In this document: one piece after another, positions 11,628 to 21,642 of the stretch | Layout of the letters: each line of letters opens with the position of its first letter | Numbering within the stretch: position 1 is the first letter of the stretch | Assembly (NCBI GenBank): GCA_928212115.1 | Contig: CAKMRJ010001112.1 | Span: 406,482,404-406,546,403, forward strand | Direction of reading: 5' to 3' | Source of the DNA: Lactuca virosa | Lineage: Eukaryota; Streptophyta; Magnoliopsida; Asterales; Asteraceae | DNA length: 64,000 nt | Notes under the pieces: generated by a model | Told to the model about the DNA's origin: nothing | What the model saw: only the letters and a program-made list of their open reading frames with translations | The model's database searches: none | Program-made: the position numbers and the translations under genes

Positions 11628-11873
11628 TCACCAAACAAACACCACAAGATACAACGAATAAATTAGAATCAAAAGAGGAAGAAGGGAAAACAACAACAAA
11701 GGTAACAACGACGATGATGAATCATCATTGTGTTGCATATAATGAGGAAAGAACAACCCCGATGATAAAACAAGAAAAAACATCAACATTACTGCAACTT
11801 TTCTCTCATTCATCCGATTCCTTCCTTCTTTTTCCTTTCTTTCAATAACTTCATCCATTCTTGTTCCTACCAT
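11628..11873 (-). CDS. Small hypothetical ORF, possibly spurious
   Basis: An 81-codon frame with a charged N-terminus (MDEVIERKEKEGRNRMNERK) and two hydrophobic stretches (about residues 28-43 and 57-80). It matches no family I recognise. The DNA beneath is simple (CTTCTTTT and GTTGTT runs), so the hydrophobicity may only reflect composition. It lies 544 bp upstream of the LEC1-LIKE start on the same strand. Confidence 0.12.
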   Translation of the reverse strand: MVGTRMDEVIERKEKEGRNRMNERKVAVMLMFFLVLSSGLFFPHYMQHNDDSSSSLLPLLLFSLLPLLILIYSLYLVVFVW

Positions 11874-12260
11874 GGTGGTATCAACAGCCGCCGGAGATTA
11901 GGTGAGATGGTGGTGTTGGTGGCGTCGGGTGGTGGTTGGGTGAGTGTAACCAAGGAGAAAATAAAGAGAGAGAAGTTAAAATGTGGGTCAGTTGAAAAAC
12001 TTTAAATTTACCATTACGTTATAATGTATGAGCATTAAATTGCATAAAAGTCAAAGGTCACCAAACTGCATTGTACATTGTATACCATTAATACCATCTT
12101 TTTTGCCATTAAAACAATATTTAAACCAACATCTCATACACTACTAGTATATATATAAAGTCTTTTTAACTTAATTTTAAGTCTACAAAACTTGATACAC
12201 CAATAACAACAATGTAATACATATATGAAAATCTTCTTCTCGACTTCTCATACAACACCC
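11874..12260. other. Intergenic region downstream of the trihelix gene
   Basis: A GGTGGTGTTGGTGGCGTCGGG stretch near 11908, then AT-rich DNA. No gene seen. Confidence 0.5.
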
Positions 12261-14329
12261 CTAGTGCAACTCCTTCATGGTTTGATTTTGATCTTCTTCA
12301 TGAGAATTCCCTGAAATAAATCCAGTTTTATACAACATTTCCAACTCATTAAAATACGTGCACACTTGACTCTTTCCACTACTCTCCTTTCGATTCTCCA
12401 TTGTTCTTCTATAATACTTGTTAATATTATCCCACTTCTCTTTGCATTTTTTTGGAGTCCGATTATACCCCATACCAGATAATCCGGCAGCCACCTCCTC
12501 CCAGACACCACCTCTGGGGCATTTTCCGGTGAACTTCTGATTCAAAGCAGCTCGAACTGTTATCAGTGCTTGTACTTCAGATTTTGGCCATCTTTTCATA
12601 TTTGAATCACATTGATCATGTTCTTCAAGATTACTACTACTGATTGGATCATGACATATGAGTTCTACATCATTATTATTATTACCTGGATTATCAGATT
12701 TACAAGTTTCTTCATTTTGATTTTCTTGGGTTGCATCAAGATTAGGGTTTGGGATTTCGATGGTTTGGCCTAATGAGTTTTGAATGAAGGTGATGAGAGC
12801 TAGGCTGCGAGATATTTCTTGTTTTCTGGCTTGTTCTTCCCGTTTTGCCCTTTCGAGTTCTTGTTTTTTCCATGTTTCTTCTCGTTTGATTCTTTCGGTT
12901 TCTTTCTGTTCTAGAATCTCCATCAGTTGTTTGTGCATTTCTTCTTGCTTTGCTATTACTGTTTTCATCATGGATTCGATGAATGACTCGAGTTTTTTCC
13001 TGGATTTTCTCTTCCTTTTCTTCTTGTTTACGGGTTCCTCAATGGGTTCTTGAAGTTTGCTGCTTTCATCTGATGAACTGAAACAAGAGAATGGAGTTGA
13101 TGAATTGGTAATACTCAAAGAATCCAACATGTTTTTGGTTCATAAAGTTCTAAACTTGATGAACAGGAAAAAACTCTGAGACAATCATGAACAGAAGACA
13201 TAATTTACTATTACCAGTTGTGTGATTGTTGATACTAACATATAAGCAGAAGAAATACATGAATCTACATTTATTCTACAATAAAAAAAAGTTCGATGCA
13301 ATTCCCATTCAGATATAATATAATAAACCAAAAACTACAACACAAATTCAGCATAGCAAGATTATAAGGGAAACTTGTAACAATCCCAAGCTTGATAACC
13401 ATTGGATCAATTCCACATTGATTCAACAATTTCCAATTCTATATGAGAGAAAAATCAAAACTTTCTTTTGGACAAAGAAGGAATTTCAAGAATCCCCTGT
13501 CTCAAAACCCCCTCTGACTAAGAAAAGAAATTCATGGCATATAATGCTTGCATAGTGAAAAACTCAAAGACCTTGCAAGTGCCAACATCTTCCATGTCAA
13601 GATCAATCATGAGAACTAAAAGAAAACATCTCGAGAAATAAGAATTTCCTCTGTAACATTATCCAGAGCATACTTTCTTTTCCTCATCTTTCATTGATCT
13701 CACTTTTAGAATACTTGATGTTAATGGAGTTGGATACATGTTTATTCGAATTCGAGTTTGAATTAATCAACCATTTGATGAATCTGTCTTCAACTAACTG
13801 AAGAAATGTCGAACATACTCCAGTCAAAACCCTATGTTATGTCTACGAAGAATATTTAAGGCACATAGTGGTAAACGGGAACACTTTAGTAAAGCTCAAA
13901 CAGGGTAAAACCTAAAAATGAAATCGTGTACATGACTTAAAAGATAAGAAAATATCAACAAAAAAGTTACCTTAATGCAGCCTCAGTTTGACATTCTTTA
14001 GATGACAAACCTAAAGTAGAAGGCTTTGGGGGAATAAAACTACCATCGCCCATTTCTGTATTATAGAACTCAGCCTCCGGCTGCCAGCTAACCGGCTTTG
14101 TATCAAGAGGATCATCTGAAGCACAACAGTCAGTAAAACTGCGCCCATTGCATCTTATTGGACGGAGCTTTTGTGGCGGCTGCGGAGGAAGAAAATGGTG
14201 GTGGTCGATTGAGATTTTATGCTGATCGGTGAAGGCATCAGTTGTGGGTAGAGTGAAAGGAGATAAGTGTGTATCTGGGAAGAGGACGCCGTCGCTTGGC
14301 AGCCCATGGTCGCCGGTAAACACTTCCAT
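12261..14329 (-). CDS. Trihelix transcription factor, GT-2 clade, single C-terminal trihelix
   Basis: Two exons on the minus strand, 14329-13971 and 13077-12261, separated by an 893-bp intron (donor TTAAG^GTAACT, acceptor TTGTTTCAG^TTC). The split codon AG+T reads Ser and the frame stays open, giving 391 residues. The continuous ORF from an ATG at 13130 starts inside the intron. Trihelix proteins are plant-specific nuclear factors binding GT elements. Visible: a Pro/His/Asp-containing N-terminus; a nuclear-localisation cluster KKKRKRKSRKK (about 138-148); a Glu/Lys/Arg coiled coil (about 150-212); an acidic Asn-rich linker; and a trihelix of about residues 281-369 with three spaced tryptophans (RWPKSE, GGVWEEVA, EKWDNINKYYRR). 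GT-2 itself has two trihelices; here the N-terminal one is absent, as I recall for At5g47660-like proteins. It appears intact. Confidence 0.9.
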
Positions 14330-14907
14330 TTGCCCCGTGGGGGTGAAAAGGTAAAGCGGCTGCGGACTGGATTGGTGGTGACTTTTTGTGTGGGTAAAAA
14401 TCGAAGTTAAATTTTGTGTAAAGAGGCAATATAACCCCCTTTATTTTTCTTGTAATGTGCATAACTGACCCTGATATGAAAACGACCACAATAAGGTTAA
14501 ACAATTATTCTTCAATTCGTGAAAAGTTTTCCCGACCTTTATATAATCCAATTGCAAAATCATTCACATCATGGTAAAATGGGTAAAGACTTTGCCTTGC
14601 AACCAGTGGTGAACAATTTTATCTAGTGGGGCACTAATGATCATTATGTGATGGAATCAGATTGATATTTTTAGCTTAGTGGTATAAGTGTTGTATTTTT
14701 TCTTGAAGTTAAGGATTCAAGTATCCAGGACATTTGAAATTAGAAGTAGTTTAGGAATATGTTAGATTTATCGTTCAAAAAAAAATCTTGTCAAAATCAT
14801 TAATTTCTCGAAATATGGATGGTTAACCCTTTGATGGAGTCGAAGAGAATGAAAGGGACAAACTGTAGTCTACAAATAACCAGAGAAGCTGTCCAAACAG
14901 ACTTTGT
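14330..14907 (-). promoter_or_regulatory. Upstream region of the trihelix gene
   Basis: No gene seen. The promoter-proximal part carries a short GC-richer stretch (14330-14365), then AT-rich DNA up to the hAT-like insertion whose target duplication starts at 14908. Confidence 0.3.
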
Positions 14908-15068
14908 ATATGAGGTAAGGGTGCAAAATCATCGAAACCGAACCAAAAACTGAAGAAAAAAAACCCAAAAAACCGAAAATCAACGGTTTGGTTTTTGCTA
15001 TTTATAAAAAATGATTTTTTTTCGGTTCGGTTTTTTTTTAAATATAAAAATGAACCGAACCGAACTAC

Positions 15069-15071
<3 letters not shown>

Positions 15072-15133
<62 letters not shown>
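15072..15133. repeat. (TA)n microsatellite
   Basis: About 62 bp of uninterrupted TA inside the hAT-like element. It generates meaningless Tyr-Ile frames on both strands. Confidence 0.95.
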
Positions 15134-15136
<3 letters not shown>

Positions 15137-15344
15137 TTAGTTTATTCCGAGATGGATTTGATTGTGATGTTTTTCGTGAAAATATTCTTGTAATGTTCTT
15201 CAAAAAATTTCGGCGATTTTTTTTTAATCAAACATCCCTTCAACTTCATGCATTAAAGTATTTATAATTTCCAAATTATTTTTATATTATATTTGAATAA
15301 AATATTCATAAGCACATTAATTACATGTATATAAATTGAACGTA

Positions 15345-15474
15345 TATTATGTAGTACTTAAATAAAACCGTCTTATTTTTTTTAGATTATAACTAAAGCA
15401 ATAAAGAAATATTATGTAGTACTTAAATAAAACCGTCTTATTTTTTTTAGATTATAACTGAAGCAATAAAGAAA
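15345..15474. repeat. 65-bp tandem duplication
   Basis: Units 15345-15409 and 15410-15474 start with TATTATGTAGTACTTAAAT and differ at one position (A/G in AACTAAAGC), so the duplication is recent. It lies inside the hAT-like element. Confidence 0.9.
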
Positions 15475-15819
15475 GAAAGTATAAGAAAAGTACACAGCTT
15501 GCAAGGTTGACTAGTTATATATTAATGATTTATTACTCATTCATGTTTTGTCATAAATTAAAAGGTTTTCGAATAGCTTATAAACATGTAGGTGGAGTAT
15601 CTGTTGATGCCCACAAAAAGTTGTATTTATGTTATTTGTTAACGGAAAAAACCGAAAACCAAAATAAAAAATCGAAAAACCGATAGAAAACCGAAAAACT
15701 GAAACAGCAAAAAAACTAACGGTTTGGTTTCTCTAAAATAAAAACTGAAACTGTCGGTTGAGTTTCGATTTTAGTAAAAAATTGAACCAGAACGAACCAT
15801 GTTTGCCCTTAATATAAGG

Positions 15820-17115
15820 CTAAGGATAAAAAAAGATCTTTTGAAAAAAATCTCTTTGTTTATATTAAAATAAAGACAAAATTGCAAAATCGATCCTTAT
15901 GTTTAGCTTAAAATTGTCACTTTGGTCCAAAATTTTTTGGACTAGCAACACTGGTCCAAAACTTTAATTTGTTGCGAGTTGGTCCATTTTCTTTTGAACA
16001 TTTTTATAATGACGGTTTTGCCCTTATTTTTTATGATAATAAATCATAATTAATAAACTTACAAAACCAATTGTTATCCAACAACACAACATAAACATTT
16101 ATAAGGCATTGTAATAGAGTCGGTATCTATATATTCATCTAAGGATATATCTTTCATTACAATAGTTATATGGCAGGTAGGTTTTTGTATCGCTTTTTAC
16201 CCTTAGTTACCTATCTCATCGATCCTCACATACTGATCCTATAACAATGATCTTCTAAGATCTATCTTGAAGGATTAATGTAAGAAACGAATTGATTATA
16301 CTGCTTTGGGGATTCGTTGGCAACATGCGTTAGTAAAAAAAGCAACAATGGGTGGGGGTGGGGGTGGGGGTGGGGGGTAGAGTGCATCAAATGAACATAT
16401 AATTTTTTTTCTCTAGATCAATATAATTCATTAACACTTACATACTATAAGTTTGCTAGCGTTTCCACAAGACAGTTAGTCTGTGGTTGTCATCTCACTC
16501 CGAAAGACGACCATGCATCTAACGACTGCCTAAAACAGACAAACCATTTATGGTTGTCTAAAAAGGAGGGGGATACTATTGTAGTACTCTTGTATGTAAC
16601 CTGTACCCTACCAGACATCAGTATCATCGAACAAAGTTCTACTCTCTGTTCTCATCTCACACATACCCTTAATATGATGTTTACCAATATCCAAACTTAA
16701 TTGAACTAAACATCCCTTTTAGGTCTTAGTGTATAACTAGACAACATTACAATAGTCCTAGTCAACCTCCAACATAAATTTTCTACATATGTAATATCTT
16801 TACAATACATGGTATAACTAATAACAGTTTTAACTTAACTCGAACTAAGCATCATTTATAAGTCTTATTTCATCACTAGCAAGACTATAATGCTTTTTGT
16901 CTACTTCAAAAACCGTTTTCCTATTTATATCATATTATCGCAAAACAGTATATGACTATACTTTTATCCAACTTAATTGGAGCTAAACATCCTCCATACG
17001 TCTTAGTTTAAAACTAGAGTAGACTACAATCCATATAATCGACTTCCAATACCAACCCTGTTTAGACAACACTAACATAATCTAGTGTATATATTTAACA
17101 AAGAGTATCAAGCAT
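15820..17115. other. Non-coding repeat relics
   Basis: No gene seen. 15876-16030 resembles a dispersed plant repeat ('aaattgcaaaatcgatcc', 'ttggtccaaaa'), and a G-run lies at 16350-16377. From 16680 to 17090 a loosely repeated unit ('cttaattg.actaaacatcc..t.aggtctta.t.tataactag') recurs about four times at roughly 100-bp spacing, too diverged to classify. Confidence 0.4.
16350..16377 (+). other. G-quadruplex-capable G-run
   Basis: Five runs of 3-6 G separated by single T residues. This fits G4 motif rules with one-base loops, which favour parallel quadruplexes. No gene lies close enough to assign a role. Confidence 0.7.
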
Positions 17116-17973
17116 TTAATATACATTAATTTTTATTTCTTGAGCTTTCAACAGAAACTCAACATCTTCTTTACTCACAAAAGACGTTGTAAAAGCAGAA
17201 GATTCATTCAAGAACCGAAGTATTTTGTTCAGATTTGAATTAAGAATATTGTATTTCTTCCCTGACATTATTGCATGATCTTCAACATCTTTTTCTTCAC
17301 GATCAAATTCCAATTCAACAAACTCAATATGTTCATTTTCTTCATTATTCATAATATTCTGATCAGTGGATTGAGAAAAGAACAACGTAGTAATGGGTTG
17401 TTGAAAAATATTATCAAAACTAGGAGAGTTAAGAGGAACTGTTGTAGGTGAAATGATAGAAGTTGGTTATGGTGAAGAAGGTGGTGGTAAAACACTTGAG
17501 GAAACTGGAGCAACAGTCAAAGGATTCTCACCCATGTTAACATTTGAGTCCATATTAGATAAGTTCTTAAGGATGTGCGAAGACCTATCCTCCTCCGTAT
17601 TGGACTTGGAAATAGAACCTTTAGGTGGCAATTGAAGGATTATACCCCCCATTTCATTAAACATCAGAAGTACCTGTTCAGACGTAGGAACTTCAAACGG
17701 ACCCTCGGATGGAAATTGAAGGATCTGTGCAAACTGCTTCTTCAATAATCGTTTGTTGCCTTTTGATTCCATCTAAAATGTGACAACTTCACTCGTATTG
17801 TTGTATACTGTTATGGAACATGCAAGCGATAACCAATTCATCGGAATTGCAAAAGAAGATTTCAAAGCATGAGTAAGAACATGATCGTTCAAGCATTGAA
17901 GAAGCATCTTCAGTTCATCAGGATACGTCGATATTGTAGGATTAAACCAAACATTGTTCGATTGGATCTTCAT
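17116..17973 (-). pseudogene. Pseudogene of unknown function, one frame with two nonsense codons
   Basis: One minus-strand frame of 286 codons from MKIQSNNVWFNPTISTYPDE to the final stop is interrupted only by a TAG before the Met codon at 17772 and a TAA at about 17449. Otherwise codon content reads as coding. Seen: an N-terminal hydrophobic/aromatic segment, a Pro/Ser/Thr-rich middle, and an acidic, possibly coiled C-terminus ending in LLKAQEIKINVY. I recall multicopy proteins with WFNPTI.TYPDEL and LLKSQE words in lettuce-group annotations, but I cannot assign a family or function. Confidence 0.5.
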
Positions 17974-18598
17974 ATGAGGTACATAAATCTCGTCGTCAGT
18001 AGTGTTGAAGTGACCGATAGCAGTATGAGCGGTTATATTGAAGAAGTGTTATTTACGAAGGTTTAAGGTTAGAAAAAAATTTAGAATGTTATCAAACAAA
18101 TTATTTATTGACAAAGAATTAAGGTAAGATGATATTTAGCAAATAAGTTAACAGTGATGGAGTATGATACTAAATAGCTTATGTTTATCCTTTTCTTTCG
18201 GCCAACAATAGTAAAATTAAAATGTGATGCTATTAAATTTCAGTAACTTATTTAACTTCATAAATCAATTCTAAACTCATAGAATGTGTTGATTCTTGCA
18301 TCTTTTCAAATATAATGTGTGTGAGTTGTTACTCAATGTTAGCTTCACCAGGTAATTTCAAAACATTAGCAGATCTTAGAATGAACAAAATCTCGAGTTA
18401 AAAACATCTCTTTAAAACAAGGGTTAAATATTTTTTCGGATCATATTATTGCATAATTTCTTCTTGGTTGTTTAGCTTTTTTACAAGAAATATCAATAAA
18501 AACTTTTGAATTTTTTTCAAGAAACGACAACATACTAGAATTTTGTAAAATAGTTTTTGACATTAAACTTTAGTATTATATCATTTGAAAGTACACTT

Positions 18599-18600
<2 letters not shown>
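17974..18600. other. Non-coding, nothing identified
   Basis: AT-rich sequence with no supported gene. It may include the upstream region of the pseudogene at 17116-17973. Confidence 0.4.

Positions 18601-18601
<1 letters not shown>

Positions 18602-18645
<44 letters not shown>
18602..18645. repeat. (TA)n microsatellite
   Basis: About 44 bp of TA, just upstream of the tandem-repeat body that ends in a Helitron-like terminus. Confidence 0.95.
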
Positions 18646-18647
<2 letters not shown>

Positions 18648-18689
18648 GCCACATGAGAAGTTTCAATAAGAAACTTTCCATGTTTCTAA

Positions 18690-19029
18690 TTTTAACACTA
18701 TATTTTTACTTTTTCTTAATTTTGCCACTAAAGTTTCAACAAAATTTTCCTTTTTATAATTTTGTCATTTTATTTTTACTTTTTCATATTTTTGCCACTA
18801 AACATTCACTTTTATTTCTTTAAAACCCTTTTTCTTTATTCTTTTATAATTTTACCACTTTATTTTTACTTTTTTATAACTTCACCACTAAAGTTTCAAC
18901 AAACTTTTCCTTTTTATAGTTTTGGTACTTTATTTTTACTAATTTTGCCACAAAAGTTTCAACAAACTTTTCCTCTTTATATTTTTGCCACTAAACTTTC
19001 ACCCGTGCAACGCACGGTCCTTTTCCTAG
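18690..19029 (+). mobile_element. Helitron-like 3' end with decayed tandem repeats
   Basis: A perfect hairpin CCGTGC-AAC-GCACGG (19003-19017) is followed 8 bases later by CTAG (19026-19029) and T, the Helitron 3' signature. Upstream, a degenerate unit of roughly 60-70 bp ('tttgccactaaagtttcaac' plus 'tttttataattttgccact') repeats about five times. The 5' TC end is not identified and no Rep/helicase is present, so this is a non-autonomous or truncated element. Confidence 0.6.
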
Positions 19030-19243
19030 TTATTATGTGTAATGAAATGTGATTGTATTACTTATATTCGAAATCAAATTGAATATTTTTAGTTTGACTT
19101 TTCTTTCAGCTATTTTTATTAATATTTTTAATGATTACAATTACTTAAACCTAAGTTCATATGAATAAATAAATGAAAATAGAGCGTTATTCATGTATTT
19201 TAGCTCTTCATTTATGAATTTGCTATGTGTATCCAGATTACCA

Positions 19244-19248
<5 letters not shown>

Positions 19249-19306
<58 letters not shown>

Positions 19307-19731
19307 TATATATATATATATATATATGGGATAGAGAATATACATTACAGCCCCACATAAGCGTAGGTACTAAACTTCTAAAATATGTAGTTTTAACTTA
19401 ATAAATATACCCGATTTGGTTTTCACTTGGTAAATATACCATCCTCGATGACATTTCCTTCCTCCGTTATCGTTTTACCATCATTGTTTTATTACCTTAA
19501 TTATCGTTTATTACTTCACCCCAGTAAATATTACTTTTTTCCACTGTCACGAAGGTCGAAGATAATCAATATTCTTGCTTTCTTATCAAAACTATTTCAT
19601 CTATCTTGAATCTACATCACCAAGTCTTAATCATTAATCCCTTACCCGCAATCTTTATATAGTAAACCAATGTATTTTCATGAGGTTTAGTACCTAAGCT
19701 TAGGTGAGGCTGTAATGTATATTCACTTTTC

Positions 19732-19802
<71 letters not shown>
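19249..19802. mobile_element. TIR element (MITE) embedded in (TA)n
   Basis: Core 19328-19733 (406 bp). The left end starts GGGATAGAGAATATACATTA and the right end closes TAATGTATATTCACTTTTCC C; the inverted repeat is about 50 bp, extending through GGTACTAAAC/GTTTAGTACC. Both sides abut (TA)n (19249-19327 and 19734-19802) with no other target duplication. MITEs flanked by (TA)n are known (for example rice Micron). No coding capacity. Confidence 0.8.
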
Positions 19803-19804
<2 letters not shown>

Positions 19805-20015
19805 GGAGATAAACAACGAACTCTTTTTGGAGGAGCAAACGACCGAACCAGCTAACTCCTTCATTTATATTAAAAGAAAAATTGATTTCATCGTGATTTG
19901 ATTTGGTTTTCTTCTGCTATATTGTTAAGGCATTGGAGGCACACCACCATTTGCCATCTTTTATCTTCAACGCATAGTAAAGATGAACATGAACAAGTCA
20001 GATTCTTAGGAAAGA

Positions 20016-20459
20016 ATGAAAGATCAATTTAGCCAACTCCGTAATGATATGTTCATCTTAATCCTAACAAAAATCTATCAACATGACTTCAAATTCCTGT
20101 CTCGGTGCTCTCTGATTTCCAAACATTTTTCTTCCTTAATACCTCTTATGCCTTTTGTTTCTATCTCAATATCCTCGCAAAATATTCCAAAACACACTTC
20201 AGATTTCTCGAAATCATCCTTACAAGACGTCGTCGATCAGTTTATCAACTGGAGAATGGGCTACTTGACCTCCCTCCGGCCTCACATCTAGAAATCCCTA
20301 ATTTTTCTCGAAAATTTCACCATGATTCGATCTCTTCATGTCGTTTTCATCATCGATGATGATGATGAAGATATACAAGAAATTTTAGATTTGCATTGTT
20401 TCTTCATTATTTTTTGTTCTTACAGAAAACACATGGCTTGTGATGGTTGCCTTCATTGA
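20016..20459 (+). pseudogene. F-box protein pseudogene fragment
   Basis: The frame opens MKDQFSQLRNDMFILILTKI and matches an F-box helix pattern (D-hydrophobic-ILTKI, then FKFLSRCSLISKHFSSLIP); the usual LPD before the first helix has become LRND. It continues with YLTSLRPHI, an in-frame TAG at 20289-20291, then LIFLENFTMIRSLHVVF, which fits the next segment of AUF-type F-box proteins as I recall them. A stop at 20457 ends it far short of a normal 300-400-residue protein. F-box proteins recruit substrates to SCF ubiquitin ligases; this copy cannot encode one. Confidence 0.6.
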
Positions 20460-21033
20460 AATCTTCTGCTGCTGAGTTTCCACCTTCTGTACCTGCAAAA
20501 AGGTTAGGTAAGTTTCACTTTTTATTGCAGGGTAACGTTAGTTATTTTACATGGTAAGAAGCCTTTGGCTTTACTTCTATTGACAAATACCTAAAATACC
20601 ATGTTCAAGAATAAGAAAGGGCTTTTAGTGAAAAGTTTCCCACTTGTTCAGTTGTAGCAAAAAGATAAATTTGTTCCACTACAACAATTCTTGATGTACA
20701 AGGCTTGGTATATGATTTATTATATATAAACTATTATTTATTTTTATTTTTTACATTTTACACATTGACAACAATTTTGAGAGCATATCTATAATCTATA
20801 TTTATATGATATCTAAGGATTGAAGAATTTCAATTCAAGTGTTGCAAGTATTCTTGGAGCCATGGCTAAGGTTGACAATAACTTTTACCTATAGGTAAAT
20901 AAATCAAGAATTCCTTAATACTGTAGTAATTAATGTAGCTGTATTTTTTTTACTGATAATAGAATTCTTAGTAATCAAATCAATGAGCATGGAAAAACAT
21001 ATACCAGACTACCCATGACCTTTTCTCTGTGTC
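20460..21033. other. Non-coding between two pseudogenes
   Basis: AT-rich, no gene or clear repeat seen. Confidence 0.4.
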
Positions 21034-21457
21034 ATGAAAGAAGGAAACCCAAACAAACGAAGATCCAACAACATGGAATTTTTCAGAGAGCTTCCTTCAC
21101 AAGATGATGATGGTAAAATACTCCCCATAAGTGGCCTTTGGAACACAGCCATGGCACATCCTAATTATCCAGAGTTCATAAAAATAGGTATCTTCAAATG
21201 CATGTTAACACTCATTTGGAAATGCTTAAAGAATCGTCGATGGATATCTCATGACCAAAACATCTACATCCCTTATTATGTTGCACATATAATCAGATTA
21301 TACACCATGAACATGGAAGATTTTACAAAAAAATTCAGTCAATGCAGGGGTAATCCTACCTGTGTTTGAACTTTTAAGGTGTAGTCTGACACTTATTTTT
21401 GCAAGTCGGTTAGAGATGTCCAAGTCAGAATTCAAACATGAATTCATTACTAATTGA
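21034..21457 (+). pseudogene. ARM-repeat-like protein pseudogene fragment
   Basis: The frame 21034-21369 includes ISGLWNTAMAHPN, PEFIKIGIFKCM, NIYIPYYVAHIIRLYTMNME. I recall these words from a plant armadillo-type protein with 'NIYIPYYAAHIIGSYTMN'. After KKFSQ the frame is lost; shifting frame at about 21325-21345 recovers VNAGVILPVFELLRCSLT, which continues the homologous region and then stops at 21455-21457. This is a frameshifted fragment of a longer gene. The family assignment is from memory. Confidence 0.5.
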
Positions 21458-21637
21458 TTAGATTGAGTAATTAGGTGTGCTTGATTCAATCTGCAGGAAT
21501 GAAGAACACGGGAAAAAAGAGAACAAGAAGAAACAAAGGAGGGGTATTTTGGTCCAACTTCTTGCTGTGATTTTTATTGAACTAAAAACTTACTATAACA
21601 TCAAAATAATGTTCTTATTTATACTTATTTTTTATAT
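21458..21637. other. Short non-coding flank of the gypsy insertion
   Basis: No gene seen. It ends in the CAGTA target site (21638-21642) repeated at 50248-50252. Confidence 0.5.
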
Positions 21638-21642
21638 CAGTA

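Larger units (their letters stand above)
14908..15819. mobile_element. hAT-like non-autonomous DNA transposon
   Basis: TAAGGGTGCAAA (from 14916) and TTTGCCCTTA (ending 15811) form short inverted termini. They are flanked by 8-bp repeats differing at one base (ATATGAGG 14908-14915, ATATAAGG 15812-15819), as expected for hAT. Subterminal regions are packed with AACCGAA/TTCGGTT words on both strands. The 896-bp interior holds a long (TA)n tract and a 65-bp tandem duplication and encodes no transposase. Confidence 0.75.

Noticed and set aside
12784..13053. Plus-strand frame over the trihelix exon
   Set aside because: Antisense of the coiled-coil coding sequence; no domain.
13078..13130. Trihelix translation start at 13130 (MLDSLS)
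   Set aside because: A strong acceptor (TTGTTTCAG at 13078) lies inside it and joins in frame to an upstream exon, giving the expected length.
14823..15267. Tyr-Ile repeat frames at (TA)n tracts (also 18557, 19617, 51024, 54041, 62894)
   Set aside because: Direct translation of (TA)n microsatellites.
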